Assembly: GCA_022316685.1 (NCBI GenBank) | Contig: JAKJHU010000030.1 | Coordinates: 16,138,018 to 16,202,017, forward strand | Length of the DNA stretch: 64,000 bases | Direction: 5' to 3' | Source of the DNA: Progne subis subis | Lineage: Eukaryota; Chordata; Aves; Passeriformes; Hirundinidae | Shown here: in pieces, positions 13,996-26,400 of the stretch | Layout of the letters: the number at the start of each line of letters is the position of its first letter | Position numbering within the stretch: the stretch's first letter is position 1 | The notes under the pieces: model-generated | What the model was told of the DNA's origin: nothing | The model's input: the letters and a program-made list of their open reading frames with translations, nothing else | The model's database searches: none | Made by a program: the position numbers and the translations under genes

Positions 13996-14837
13996 GATAG
14001 AAGATTTAAGAAGGTGAGGAAAATTGCTGCTCAACAGCAGCCAGAGTGAAAATATGTGGGGGAAACAGCCCTGCAGATACCCCAACTGGTGAAGAAGGAG
14101 GGGCAGGAGGTGCCCCAAGAGCAGCCCAGGGTGCAACCTCTGGTGATACAGCTGTGCCCCTGCGGCCCATGGAGGTCCACAGGGGAGCAGAGATCCACCT
14201 GCAGCCCATGGAGGAGCCCACACCAGAGCAGGTGGATGCCTGAAGGAGGGTGAGAGCCTGTGGGAAGCCCATGGTGGAGCAGGCTCTTGCCAGGATCTGC
14301 GGTGCTGTAGAGAGAGGACCTTATGCAGGACCCTGTTTGCTGGCAAGAACACCAAGAACTGCAACCTGTGATAAGGACTCACTATGGAGAAGGTCATGGA
14401 GAACTGTCTCCCCCCCAGGAGAGACCCCACACTGGAGATGAAAGAATGTGAGGAGTCCTCCCCCTGAGAAAGAAGGAGTGGTGAACTGACCACTTTTGTG
14501 AGCTTCCATTCCTCATCCTCCTGCACTGCTGGGAAGGAGCAGGGAGAGAGAATGGTAAGTGCAGTTGAGCCCAGGAGGAAAAGATGGGTGGGGGCAAGTT
14601 GTTTCAAGATTTGGTTTTATTTTTCATTATTCTGCTCTGATTTGATTGGGAATCAATCAAATGATTTTCCCTGAGACTGTTTTGCACTTGATGGCAACTG
14701 GTGAGTGATCTTTCTCTGTCCTTACCTTGATCCATGAGACTTTTTTTGTATTTTTTCTCCCATGTCCAGATGAGTAGGGGAGTGATACAAGCAGCTTTGG
14801 TGGACATCTGGTGTCCAGGCAGGGACAACCCACCGCA
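13996..14837 (+). mobile_element. Avian endogenous retrovirus LTR with PBS-like 3' flank
   Basis: This GC-richer block matches, from memory of avian genomes, a high-copy retroviral LTR-type repeat. It has degenerate internal units of the form 'ccatggaggtccac...gagcag' (about 14,160-14,280). After these comes the block 'gaggagtcctccccctga' (about 14,450), then 'aagatttggtttta...attctgctctgatttgattgg' (about 14,608-14,650) and a T/C-rich U5-like segment. The LTR appears to end ...CA at 14,806. Two bases later, 14,809-14,826 resembles a tRNA-Lys primer binding site (about 13 of 18 positions by eye), which suggests an ERVK-like 5' LTR read on the plus strand. The polyadenylation signal expected near 14,650 is degraded. 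No gag, pol or env was recognised downstream, so the provirus body is absent. The 5' boundary is approximate and the family name is not asserted. A 237-codon minus-strand frame across it is a by-product of its base composition. Confidence 0.6.
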
Positions 14838-17620
14838 GCTATTTGGAGACCTAGGTGGGTATATCACAGAGCTGTGAAGGCTATTCACCCTCATACCATG
14901 TCAAGCATATTTTTGAAGGAAAACAACTTGGGGAAGCCAGCTGGGTCTTTATTTTAATCAAAAATAAAGTAACAATACCTGAGACTGTGATTTGTAAAGA
15001 AGTGCTGGCAGTAGCATGGAAAAAGACAAAAACTGAGCTCTCCTGATGACAGGCTCAGGGCTTGGGTAGATCTTTCTGCATCTTCTACAGAATATGGCAA
15101 TGGATGTAGCTTTGCCACCCTTGTCTGGCTGGTTTGTCACCTGCATCTCCAAGCCCAAGCTGGAAGGACCCCATTCTGCAAGGCATGGGGACATCTCTGT
15201 GTCAGGAATTGCTGCAGTAGCTGTGTGTCCTGGCAGACAAGCCAAGGGGTGCTTTACTCACTTGGACTGCCCTCAGAAGTTGGCTGCCTTGTGGCATACC
15301 TTGAGTCAACTCTGTACTGCAATCTGTATTCTCATCAGAAGCTTCAGAGGTATAAAACCCAGCCCTGCCTGCTTTTGCTAGACTTTCCCAGGCTTCCTTC
15401 AGAAAGATAAGTGAGGCCCTTGGGGTATTAAAAGAAATAGGTAGAGTGTATTTCTCCCTTGGCATATAAAGCCAGGAGCCATCCAGAATCTGTCCTGGAG
15501 GTGAGTTAGGAAAGGATTGTGACAGAGGAAGATGCAGAGGCATGACCCAGAAGAGATGACTAATAAAGAATGACTTAAGAACCCTTCTCCAAGGATCAAA
15601 GGTTAAGTCTGGGTCAATTGTAATAACTGCATTACTTTGCCAGTCAAGACATGTGCAGTGTCCTAGAGGAACATCTAAAGTATACTCACAAGTGACATTA
15701 AAGTGGCTGCCATTTGCAAAGGATTGGCAGGTATAGTTTTACACCAGCCCAAAGCTTCTTAGTAACGGGGTCACAGAATTATTTCTTTTCTCAAAATGTC
15801 CCCAGTGAGCAAGAAATTTTCCCTGGGTAAAGCCAAGATCACTGAGTTCCCTTAAAACACTCTCCCCTTCAGCAGCATGCCTTGGAAAGCGTGGCAAGAC
15901 AAATGGGGAAATGTTCCCACTCCCATGGCTTAGACTATTATTGCTGCTCAATAGAAGCTAAGCAGAGTCTATTTACTTATCCCAAAAATGGATAAAAGAG
16001 TGCAGGAATAACAAAATGTGGGGAGAATTGATGAATAAAACAAGTAGGAGTCTGCCTGTCTGCACTATGTAGAGTAATGCTGTGGAGAGATACCCAAGCC
16101 AATGCAACATAAGCTGACCAAAGAATCAGAAGTAGGGCAGCATCCTATACTGAAAGATTTTGAGGACTAGGATCCAATTCAACTCCCAGGCATCCTTTGT
16201 TCTCTGCTGCAAAACTTGGCAGTGCTGCTGCATGTTTGTTTCACACACTGGTTTGGGAAGTGCTGATTCAATGAGATGTTTTTCTTGCCAGTGCCTGAGC
16301 TTGCTGCCTCACTGCAAATGGGAGTTTAGTCACAGCATTTTGCCTGACACATACCTTCCCACCCACTTGTCATTATCAGTTTAAGTATTTCCGTCTCACA
16401 CAGGGGTTCACAGTAAAAATATATTACAAAGGATAAAAAGATTTAATCATCATCAGGAGTTCAGTTAAGCCTATATAGTTGGCTGCTCAGAAGAAATAAG
16501 GTTCTTAATTGTATAGTTTTCTATTTGAAAAAGCAGCATGGCTTGATGTGGAGCTTCTCCTAATGAAACAACTGCCTAGAAACATCAGTGGGCTGCACAG
16601 GGAGTGGCTAACTAGTCACTAGAAAACTCTTCTGCTCATCATCTACTTACCATTATCTTTTTAAGGACACTTTTTTTTTTTTTCCTGGGCAACATCGATT
16701 AGCACTATTAGACACTGCTCATTTGCACATTAATAGGAGAATATGTTTCCTTTTTGTCCAGCTGGATCATAACTGTGCATTTTCAAGGTGAGCTATCAGC
16801 AAGGCTGCTCCTTGTGTTTGATAAAGAAGATGAGTTAATAGCTAGATGGAGCTCTAGTATGGACAATTCTTTTGGGTCCTGCTTTGTTGCTTATGCCCAT
16901 TTGCCTTTGAACAACCTTTTATTCAGAAAATGTTTCAGCTATGTTTGTGTAGTGCATGTTAAATGCAAAGTGTGGGGCAAAAGAGAAACATGGGTAATTC
17001 ATACTGTAAGCACTACGTATGGTATGAGAGTAAAGTTCCTGTTCTGTTATTCCCTATGACACTAAACTGAGCTGGGGGCCTCACTGGGAGCAGCACCATT
17101 TCTCTGCAAAACTGTGATCATTAAAATGTCACTTAAGTTTAATTCTCCTTCACAGAACTATTACATGAGACATTTCAGACCTTTATGTGGGGAATTTTTG
17201 GTTCTGTTTACTCCAGTAAAACAGGGTTTGGCCACTGTTGAGTGCTTTCCATAATCTCCTTATAAATATCTGTGAGAGGGAGCCAAGGGTTGTTGGCAAT
17301 TTCATCACTATGTGTGGCATTCATGGGATTATTCCAGATTTTAAAGCAAGTTAAAACTTGGCTTTAGGCACTATGATAAATGAAGTAGAGAACTGAGACC
17401 ATTTCCCATTTTACCTGGCTACTTTGTGAACATGTAGGTATTTAGATCTTTATTTGTTATTTGGATTTATCCAAAAGTATCATTTTACTGTGCAAGTGAA
17501 TGTCAAACCAAACGCTCTTTACCAATTATGTATGACACCTACTGACCAAAGACATTGGTAATCAGAAATCAGTGTGTATTGTTTTCCTGGCCACTGGACC
17601 ACTGGAACTGCATAGAATTT
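14838..17620. other. Non-coding DNA, no recognised gene
   Basis: No recognised gene or repeat. Frames up to 113 codons overlap on both strands around 15,090-15,600, a modestly GC-richer patch, without any recognisable protein motif. A T13 run lies at about 16,671-16,684. No proviral internal sequence could be recognised immediately after the upstream LTR. Confidence 0.6.
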
Positions 17621-17661
17621 TGTCTCTCTCTCGCTCTCGCTCTCTCTCTCTCTCCCCCCAC
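17621..17661. repeat. (CT)n microsatellite
   Basis: Imperfect CT dinucleotide repeat with two CG interruptions (tctcgctctcgctctc-type) ending in a C run. It lies directly against a long G/T tract, forming a compound simple-sequence region of about 205 nt. Confidence 0.9.
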
Positions 17662-17826
17662 TTTGTTGTTTTGTTTTGTTGTTGTTTTTTTTTTTGTTTG
17701 TTTGTTTGGTTTTTTTGGGGGGGGTTTTTTGTGGTTTTTTTTGTTTTGTTTTGGTTTTTTTTGTTTTTTTTTTTGTTTTTTTTTTGTTTTTGTTTTTGTT
17801 TTTGTTTTGTTGTTGTTTTTTTTTTT
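17662..17826. repeat. 165-nt G/T-only simple sequence tract
   Basis: Every base from 17,662 to 17,826 is G or T. Blocks of TTTG, TTTTG and TTTTTG units surround one run of eight G at about 17,716-17,725. Frames translating through it give only F, V, L, G, W and C strings, so protein readings here are artefacts. The complete strand asymmetry is notable (see findings). Confidence 0.92.
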
Positions 17827-19627
17827 AAATTTTAAAATAGTATAAAATTTTATACATTTGCAGACCCTTCAGAAACTTGATGTGAGAAATTATCTTCTCA
17901 TGAAAGAGGTGGAAGAAGGATATGTGTGTAGGAAATAGCCAAGACTTAAAAAATAAGAAGACATATAAGCCCTGTTCTTTATCCCTTTCACAAAAGGAAA
18001 TAGAAAATCTAGAGATAAACTCTCACAGAGACAGGTTGAGCTGTATCAATCCCAGAAGTCCTTCCTGTCTGTCAGAGAAATGACAAGAGAAATCCTAAAG
18101 CACTTAAAACATTATTTACTGCTGATCAAATTTTATATATGTATATTTTTTATAACATAAAATGTTCCTGTTGTTGCCTCTACATGTCTAAGTGCAGTAC
18201 AGCTTATGATGCCTTTTATCTTCTACAACTGTCATCCATTCATGGGTGAAAACACTGACATTTCATTTTGAGGAATTTCATTTTCCCAGCCAGTATCAGG
18301 TTTGGTATATTAGTACCTTACAAACCAGTGTGTCATGAGAGCTCACTGCACTGCCTGTGTGTTGTCTGAAACATGCCTGGGAGATTTTTCCACTCTGTTT
18401 CATTGTGTCTTGCTTGATAATATCCTACTCAAACTCAAACATCAGGTGTCTGAATGGCTCAAGGGTCATGGCCACCACCTCTTGGGTCTCATTTAACTAC
18501 ACAAGGGATTATGATTGTAATTTTCTCCTGGCTAGAGGGACTTGATGAGGCCTTCAGGGTCCTGAGATCTTCCTAGAGAGTTCCTATTTTCTGGTAAACT
18601 ACCTTCTAAGAATAATACCTGAAGAGTGTCAGTAATTTATTTCTCTTTTTACTTCCAAAGCCCCGAAACAAAACCATGGGGAATTATTGTGGATGTGGCA
18701 ACATGGCTGTGAAAGAAGGTTACCTCGTAGGTACAGAGAGCCAAGGCAGGATCTCCTGTACCCCAGCCACTCCTTACAAATGTGAATCTGTCTTGTTTTT
18801 AAAGACCTCCAGTGTAGAGGTATCACAGCATCCTCAGGCAATTCCTGTTCTTTGCTGTTCTTATCATTAGAAATATTTCCTAATGTCTGACGTAAATCTT
18901 CCTTGCCAGAAGCCGAACTCATTATTCTTGTCCTGCCCACTATAACCAGAAGCTACTTCTACTTCAGTAGTTACCCACATACTTCCTTTCCCACCAAATG
19001 CAATTTTGTCCTTTAATTCTAATGTAATGGTGGATGGTGATTATGTTCACAGGAGTGGAACAGACGTGTTGACAAGCATTCCTCAAAGCCTTAATATTTC
19101 TTGGCATTGGGAACCATCATGCATAGTGCTGCTGTGTTAAATTTGTAGTTGTCTTCACAGAGATCAGAACAGATTTTTAAGGCTAATGCAGGCATAGACA
19201 ATACAGATAGAATAGCAAACATCTAATTAGGTAATGTACAAAAGGAAGAAGGTAATTTTATTTTGACTGGTTTGTGCACATTAGGTATCTGTTAAAAACT
19301 GTGCTGAAGATAATGAGGGTATGTGTACTTGGTCACTTAAGACAGGGCTAACAAATTTTTCAAGACTTACCTGCACCTTTAAGCCTTTGTCAAACCAAAC
19401 CTGCCTCTCAAAACAGCAAATTCCAAGTATGTTGAATACCTTAATATGAGTTCAAGTTGTTTTTTTTTCTCACAGCCTGGGCTTCAAGTGTCTTGATCAT
19501 TATAGACCCATACACTGTCAAGTACCTCAGCCTTGACATTTCCCAGTCTAGCACAGAGGTTGTGGAAGGGACCCATCTCTCCTAGCAATAGAGGACAACA
19601 GTGTAGTTCCTACATTTAAGCTACTTA
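17827..19627. other. Non-coding DNA, no recognised gene
   Basis: AT-rich DNA in which no repeat family or exon was recognised. A pair of overlapping opposite-strand frames at about 18,629-18,940 carries no recognisable motif. Confidence 0.65.
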
Positions 19628-20330
19628 TCACAGAATCACAGAATGGTTTGGGTTTGGAGGGACCTTCAAAGATCATCTAGCCCACACTGCACTGGCATAG
19701 ACCATCCAGTCTGGCTTTGAACACTAGCAGGGATGAGACATTCACAGCTTCTCTTGGAAATCTGTTTCACTGCCTCATCACTTTTATAATTATCATTGTA
19801 AACATTTATTTATGCCCTTTTCATGTTCTTTTAGTTTAAAGCCAATGCCTTTTTTCTTTTAGTACAAGCCCCAGTAAAAAGTCTCTCTCCATCTTTCTTA
19901 TAAGGCCGCTCTATATATTGAAAGGCTGCAAGGAGCTGTCCCCAAAGCCTTCCCTTCTTCAGGCTGAAGTACCCCAACTCTCTCAGCCTTTCTTCATGAC
20001 AGTGGAGTAGAGGGGCAGGATCACTCCCCTTGACCTGCTGGCCATGCTGCTTTTTATGTAGACTAGGATGTGGTTGGCTTTCAGGGAAGTGAGCACACGT
20101 TGCCAGACCGTATCTAATTTTTGCCTGGTTATATCCCGAAGGCCTTCTCAGTTCATCCATGACCCTGTCTGTGTGTTGCTGAGGATTTCCCTGACCCAGG
20201 TGCAGGATCGTGCACTTGGCCTTGCTGAACTTCATGAGGTTTGCATGGGGCCACCTCTCAAGCCCGTGCAGGTCCCTCTGGGTGGCATCCTTTTGCCCAA
20301 GCCAATGCAGTGTACTTGCCAGCCTTTCAT
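19628..20330 (-). mobile_element. CR1 non-LTR retrotransposon, 5'-truncated and degraded
   Basis: The left edge is the reverse complement of a CR1 3' end: 'cacagaatcacagaatgg' followed by 'gggaccttcaaagatcatctag'. Reading right to left on the minus strand, ORF2 C-terminal codons are visible. They include a KFSKAKC...LHLGQGNP-like start (about 20,180-20,235), then LRELGYFSLKKGRL and LAAFQYIE...YKKDGERLFT (about 19,870-20,000). These match the part of CR1 ORF2 downstream of the reverse transcriptase core. Frameshifts and a poorly matching stretch at about 19,700-19,850 show it is old. The right boundary is uncertain, because similarity to the ORF2 region fades around 20,320-20,345. Confidence 0.88.
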
Positions 20331-20702
20331 CGGGGGCTGTGTCGATGCAGTCAAGTTCATGTGACCAAACATAGTCATCTCCTTGGGCTGCATCACATGC
20401 AGGCAGTGGGAATTGCGTTGGCTGATTCTCTGTGACAGCAGCCCAAGGTGATTTGTACAGATGTAGATGCCTTCACCTGGGACACCTACAATTAGTGACA
20501 AAAATCCTTTGTGAAAGGAAGCCACAAGTACTCAATGCCGAGCCCAAGACACCAATACAGATAGAAAATGTATGAGTGGTAAGATTTCTATGCTTTCACT
20601 TTTTTTCAACCCAGGGGGTCATCACAGGCACAGATGGAAAATCTTTCTCTCCATTTTGGAGGTCTCTGCATAGACTCTAGTGCAGAAACTGTTTGCCTTT
20701 GA

Positions 20703-20707
<5 letters not shown>
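20331..20707. other. Unassigned sequence between CR1 and microsatellite
   Basis: No confident content. The first 100-150 bases may be a highly decayed continuation of the adjacent CR1, since they lie in the same orientation as expected for upstream ORF2. The match was too weak to claim. Confidence 0.4.

Positions 20708-20754
<47 letters not shown>
20708..20754. repeat. (CAA)15 microsatellite
   Basis: Fifteen uninterrupted CAA units followed by a partial unit. The length and purity suggest it is probably length-polymorphic. On the opposite strand it reads (TTG)n. Confidence 0.95.
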
Positions 20755-23364
20755 GTTTTATGGAATCACTTACTATACAAGGGTGTCTCGAATTCCGAGA
20801 TAAAATTTAAAAATGGCTATGCAGTTTCAAGGGCTTTGTTTTGTGGAAAGGCAAACTTCTCTAGCAGCTTGATTCAGAAATTCATTTGAATGGTTTCTAT
20901 ATTGTAAATTTATGGAAGATTGGTTTGCTAAGATTTAGCTACAAAACAGGAAATCTCATGATTGTTTACTTGTACAATGCAAATTATGATTGAGAATAAT
21001 GTAGAAGTATTTCATTTGGTAGGTCCTCCTTGTCATTTCACTTCATTTTCACAATGATGTGAGACTCAGGACTCTAGGTTTCTTCCCAGGTATTTTTGCA
21101 GCTGTGTTTAAACCAAACATTCACTTTCTTTTAGCAACACAAAGACTATGTTTTTGCAACAGTTCAGTAAGTCATGGATGTTATCTGAGTGAGCTAGTTG
21201 GTATCTGGTGTTTGTTTAAATGAAACTTTTGTTGTTGCTGTATCTTTTCCATCACCAGGGGTTTTCTCTACCCGCTTGTAAACAGAGAATTTGGGTCCTG
21301 TCCACAGAGACTCACTGCTTTTTTTTGTTATGTTTCAAAACTCAGTTTTTGCAACACACTAGAACTGCTGCAGAAACTTCTACTTTGTGAGGCAGAGTTT
21401 GCTGCCCACTTCTAGAGAAAAATCCTAAAGTCTAGAAATACAGATGAAGATTTTCATTGAAGAGTTAAACACAGCCATGCAGGAAATCTCAGTGCTTCTT
21501 TATTGCAAATAGAGGCTGGACACAGTATCATTTTGCTAATGCTGCTATTTAGATAGATCTTGTTGGATGTACTTGAAGCACTAAGCATCTTGATTCACAG
21601 ATATTTTCTAAGCAAAGCTATTTCTGTGACATTGAGTTGAACTTGAAATTGGAAGTGTTGAGTGAAGTATTTTAGTGTTTTCTATCTAGCTGGCTGCAAT
21701 CTATCGATATGAAATCTGATCTGATCATTGAAGGACCTAACTGGAGCAAATGAAATGTTTTATCACTAGGAATCTCTTGAGATGACTTTCTAGATGATGC
21801 AAGAGGCTGCTATGATGGGCTGTCCTCCTTTTACTTATGTGGATGATATAGTTTTGTTGGAACAAATCTGCAGTATTTGGGCATATGTCTGACAAAAAAG
21901 TCCTCATTACCTTTGATCTTATTTTGGCCCCATTCAGCAGCTTCCAGATGCTTCACACTCTGAAACAGTAGGATATAATCCCTTGACCAGTTCACAGTGA
22001 ACTGCTGCCCTCTGTCAAGAAGAGACAGAGGCTGGCTTTGAGAGTCCAAACTCCTCTCTGGCTCAGTACCAAGAAATCACAGAAACTGCTGGAAGTTGTC
22101 CTTTGTTTCAAGACTGACTTTTTCTTACTTGGCTCATATTTTGGCTTGACATCCAAAGTGAATTTTATCACACCTACTTCAACTGTCTCAGCTCATGACA
22201 CAGTCCCTCCCTAGCTGCCTTTGCACAGAAGTTTGGACATGATTTTGAGATGGAGATGGTTTTATCTTATTGTGTGTCCTCTGTCAGTGAATGGGCACAA
22301 AGGGAGATCAGTCATTAGACATCCACAATACAGCTTAAGCTAAGGTCCTGTGGGAAAGAAGAAGAGGGGTATATTGGTATTTAAACATCTGAATTTCATT
22401 CATTCTCTTTGTCTCAGAATGTGTTTAAAGTTCCAAGGAAAGTAAGTGCTCCATGTCTCCACTCTGGCAAATGGTCAGTAGATTAAAATGATAGTCCACA
22501 TCACATGTTCACCTTGGAAGTGGGTTGATTACTTCAATCCCATCCTTAGCACTGGAAAAAGGTTACAATCATGACTTCAGGGGAGAGCAGAACAGCTTCA
22601 AACCTGCCTTCATGATGCTAAACTCACTGAAAATAGCAATAAAACCACAAGACAGAGTAATGTTCAAGTTACTTCTCAGCTTGAAACTCTGGGGAGACAG
22701 TAAACAGAAAGCCTGCCACTTCCAGGAGGTGTTTGTTTGTTTTTCCTAATGAAGCTATTCTAAAGAATGGATCCCTGCACTCCCCACCATGCAATGGCAG
22801 CCTTAACCCAGCCCCTGTGATAAAAACAGTACTCAGAGAGGAGCAGGATGTGGCAGCCATTCATAACTTCGACTGTGTGTTTCTAAACATCAGAAAATAG
22901 ATGCTTTTCAGAGTAAAAAGGAGTGTGAACAAGCACTGTTCACAATGCTTTTCCTCGAGGGCAGACAGCTGCTCCTGGCTCGACTGCTCACTGCAGTCAG
23001 GCACAGAGGGAATGTGGCAGCGCGCTTTGGCAATAGCGGGCAGGTGTTTCTGGCTCCAGGATCTCCTGTGTTACCCACAAAGCATCTTGGTTATTTAAGA
23101 GGCTGAGTCTGTCAAGTTCATGCTATTGCTCCTGCCGCCTGTTAAAATTTCTTGCTCTGTGTGAGGTGAGAATTTCACCTCTCTAAAAGACAGTTGCTGG
23201 GATCGAAGAGATTTCATGGCAGCAGTTAACATTTCCTATGATGTATGAGAGCTGGGGGGCTTCTTCTGAGGTTATCAAGGTCCCCAAAAATAGTTTTCTC
23301 CACCTCTAGCATCAGGAAATGAAATAACTTTTTAAACCCTTACCCTAGATCTCTATATTCCAGG
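20755..23364. other. Non-coding DNA, no recognised gene
   Basis: No repeat family or exon was recognised. A somewhat GC-richer patch at about 22,760-23,100 holds short frames on both strands with no recognised product. Confidence 0.65.
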
Positions 23365-23422
<58 letters not shown>

Positions 23423-23432
23423 AGAAGAAGAA
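23365..23432 (+). repeat. A56 homopolymer followed by GAA units
   Basis: An uninterrupted run of about 56 A (23,365-23,420) is followed by GAAGAAGAAG and A7. No AATAAA or ATTAAA was seen in the roughly 60 bases before it, and no retrocopy body was recognised, so I do not call it a poly(A) tail. CR1 elements do not end in poly(A), so this tract is not explained by the dominant retroelement of the window. Confidence 0.9.
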
Positions 23433-26400
23433 AAAAAGCGTAGGCTTTTTTCCCCTGACATTCCTGTGTGTCACACCCTCATTACAACATCCTTCTACAG
23501 GAGAATTCCTGTGCGTGAGAAAGAGAAAAGTGAATCTGAAGTGACTTTACTTGGTTTAACTCTGGTCAAAACTCCTGCCAGCAGTTTCTCCCACGCATAA
23601 CCATTGCTCAGAGGTAAACATGAAACTGGAATTAAGATTTATGTTCTTCTGTCAAAAGGGCTCAAAATGTCAGAATCAAAAATTGCGGGTAAGAGAGGAA
23701 CATGGTGTGTGCTGGTGAGTTCATTAAATTCTCAAGTCAACAACAGAAATTATTTCTGTGCCAGGCACATAAACGCCTTTTCAAAACCATCCCAATGATT
23801 CATACAGTGAAGAACTGCTGGTGGCAGATGATCTGTTGCAGTGTCACAGTCACTCAGGTGACTGTGGGCATCAGCTCAGGTGATGATCTCTGGGGTTATT
23901 TCCCAGCTCTACTTGCTGGAGGGGTGGGCTTACACCAGCTCCTGCCTCATGCACTCATGCCAGAGCACCCACTTGCCTGCCTGTAAAGGGGATGCTCACT
24001 CTGGGAAGCAAACCTGTAGGACATGGCTGCAGTTCCAGCCCCTTGGCATATTTAATACATGGTGGGTGGAAATTTAACAGATTTTCTGTCCTTTTTGTCA
24101 GTCTGAGACTTTGAACAATGGATGTGATGAATGATGAATTTTAGAACAGGGCTATGCATTTGAGCCAGACATATTTCCTTAGGAAGTTCAAAAGACATAG
24201 TCTTAACTATTGGTAGAAAAAAATCAGCGCTTGTAATTTGATGGAGATACTATATGCCTTCCCTGAAACAAACACTGGAAACAGAAAGCCAAGTGAAATA
24301 TGATCTTTACCAATGCTTGGATGTTTGGCATGTGGTACCCAGGAAAAGGGGACTGTTGAGTACATCAAATACACATATAGAAGTATATGATGACACAAAA
24401 AAGATACTGAAAAGTTTCCTTTGGAAGTGATATTTTTCCAAGATGTTATTTTCAGGCTGCACAAGGAGCAGGAATCTTACATGTAATGTGAAGAAAGCTA
24501 CACCTTTAAAAATCAGCCTTGTGATGCTGCTTGTCATGTGAAAGTTTCAGCTGAATGCTAATGAAGAGAATCTGTTTTCAGCTTAGCCAATGTAAACTCA
24601 GGGAAACTTCACTGACTTGGGTGAAGCCACTTCAGATTTGCACCATAGCAAAATTCGATTGGAACATTTGCTTTCATGTAACTTTGTGGCTTTATTCCGT
24701 TCATTATATATGACCATAATTTATGGAGGTTCCACATGCACATGCAAGTTAAGGCAATTTGGTTTCTTTTATTAAGCTATGAGTCTGTTTTATAATCAAA
24801 GTAAATCAGGCTCATTTGCACACCAAAAAATCTTGGTGTGGATTTCTGTCTGTGGGAGTGGAGACAAAGTATCCTGCTTGCTGACTCTAGCCAAACTATG
24901 CATTTAGCTTACCCAGTCAATTTTCATGGTGACTCAGTGCAATTCATTTGCTCTAGTGAGATATGCAAATGTTAATTTTTGAGAGCTGTATTTGAATTTA
25001 ATTCTTACCAATGCATATGAATTAATATGAAGGACTTTGTTAATGTTACACTGGAGTTTCACCATGATAATTAAGAAGTGAATATGACTTGACACAGGGG
25101 AGAGGAGAAGCCGCAAAGATGATCACATTACAAAGTTGTAAATCTTCACATTAACTTTGCCCTGCCTGTTCCTTATCACTCTCTAACTGTCCTGGAGACA
25201 TCCAAGTGAAGATGTCCATCAGTACCTCTTGGACTCCTTCCCACACGGTCTGAGTGCTGATATGCATGACAGGAAACCTGAGGTCCTACCTCTCCTCTGA
25301 CTCCCTAAAAGCTGCATTGACAAGAAGCACAAACCCCACTTCTTTTGCTGCATGGGCTAAGACATGAGCTAAGACTCTGAGCTAGCTGCAAACTCCTTGC
25401 ACTTCTGGCCCAACAACTGCATTTCTCTGCCTTAAGGACTGAGCAGTTCCTTAAAGGATGGATTCTGTGCTAGGAACAGTAGGAATTTCATTGCTGAGGA
25501 GACGGGTCCATCTCAGTTTTAGCTGAAGGGAGACAGCCTGCTTTCTTTTAACTAACCTATGCATGGGGGAAGGTACGACCTTGCTGTGTGCTGAGTTCTG
25601 TTTACCTGACCCTGACTGCTGCACCCAGGCCTGCCCCGTGTGTCTCCCAGGAGGGAAGGAATGCAGCAATTCTGTTTCTCACCTAAGCAGTGGAGTGGAG
25701 GGCTCCCAGCTTTAAAAGGCTTGGTTGTCCAAGATCTATGTTGGCAGTACTATGAATGTATTTGTGAGTACAGTGCAGGAAAAATATCTCTTGGAGGTGC
25801 CTGAAATCTTTTTCAGTGACAGGTTATGCTAGATATTTTTAAGAATTGGCCCTTAGTGGACCTGATGTCAGATTGCTGTCATGTCAGGGTGGTTGTACAG
25901 AGGTGGTATGTACTTCTCTCCAGGCTCTGAGGTCTGCAGTACTTTTCCTTCTTCATCGAATCTTTAACCTCTCACATCTTGTTCCCCATAAGGAACAATT
26001 CTTTGACACAGAGGCCTCTCTTGGACCATCTGCCCTACTTCTGTGTGGCAAAATGTATTTTCAGTACCTTCCCCTTTGTGTTTAGTATTATACAGACTTC
26101 TTTACAGAAAATCTCTTCACCCTCTTCTTGGAATAACACAGAGGTTAAAATACAGTTGTACCCAAATGTTAGAGACAGCAGAGTTTTATTATTAATGAGA
26201 CCTTTTCACTCCTTGGGTACAGTGCTGAATGGGCTCCATACCTGACCATTGCTGCAGATTGCATCTCAAAAAAAAGTTTGCTAATGGAAAAGCATCTTTC
26301 CACAGAAGTAATTTTAAGATTGTACTGTCTATCAAAACAGTGAATATGTGAACAGAAAAAAATGAAACAACATAAATAAAACATGCACCGTCTTTTTTTC

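Noticed and set aside
13894..14607. 237-codon minus-strand open frame, the longest in the window
   Set aside because: It lies across the ERV LTR-like repeat. Its P/S/L-rich translation follows from the GC-rich repeat units and matches no protein I recognise. Overlapping frames exist on both strands.
17555..17845. F/V/L-rich frames resembling transmembrane protein
   Set aside because: Pure G/T simple sequence can only encode such residues in these frames.
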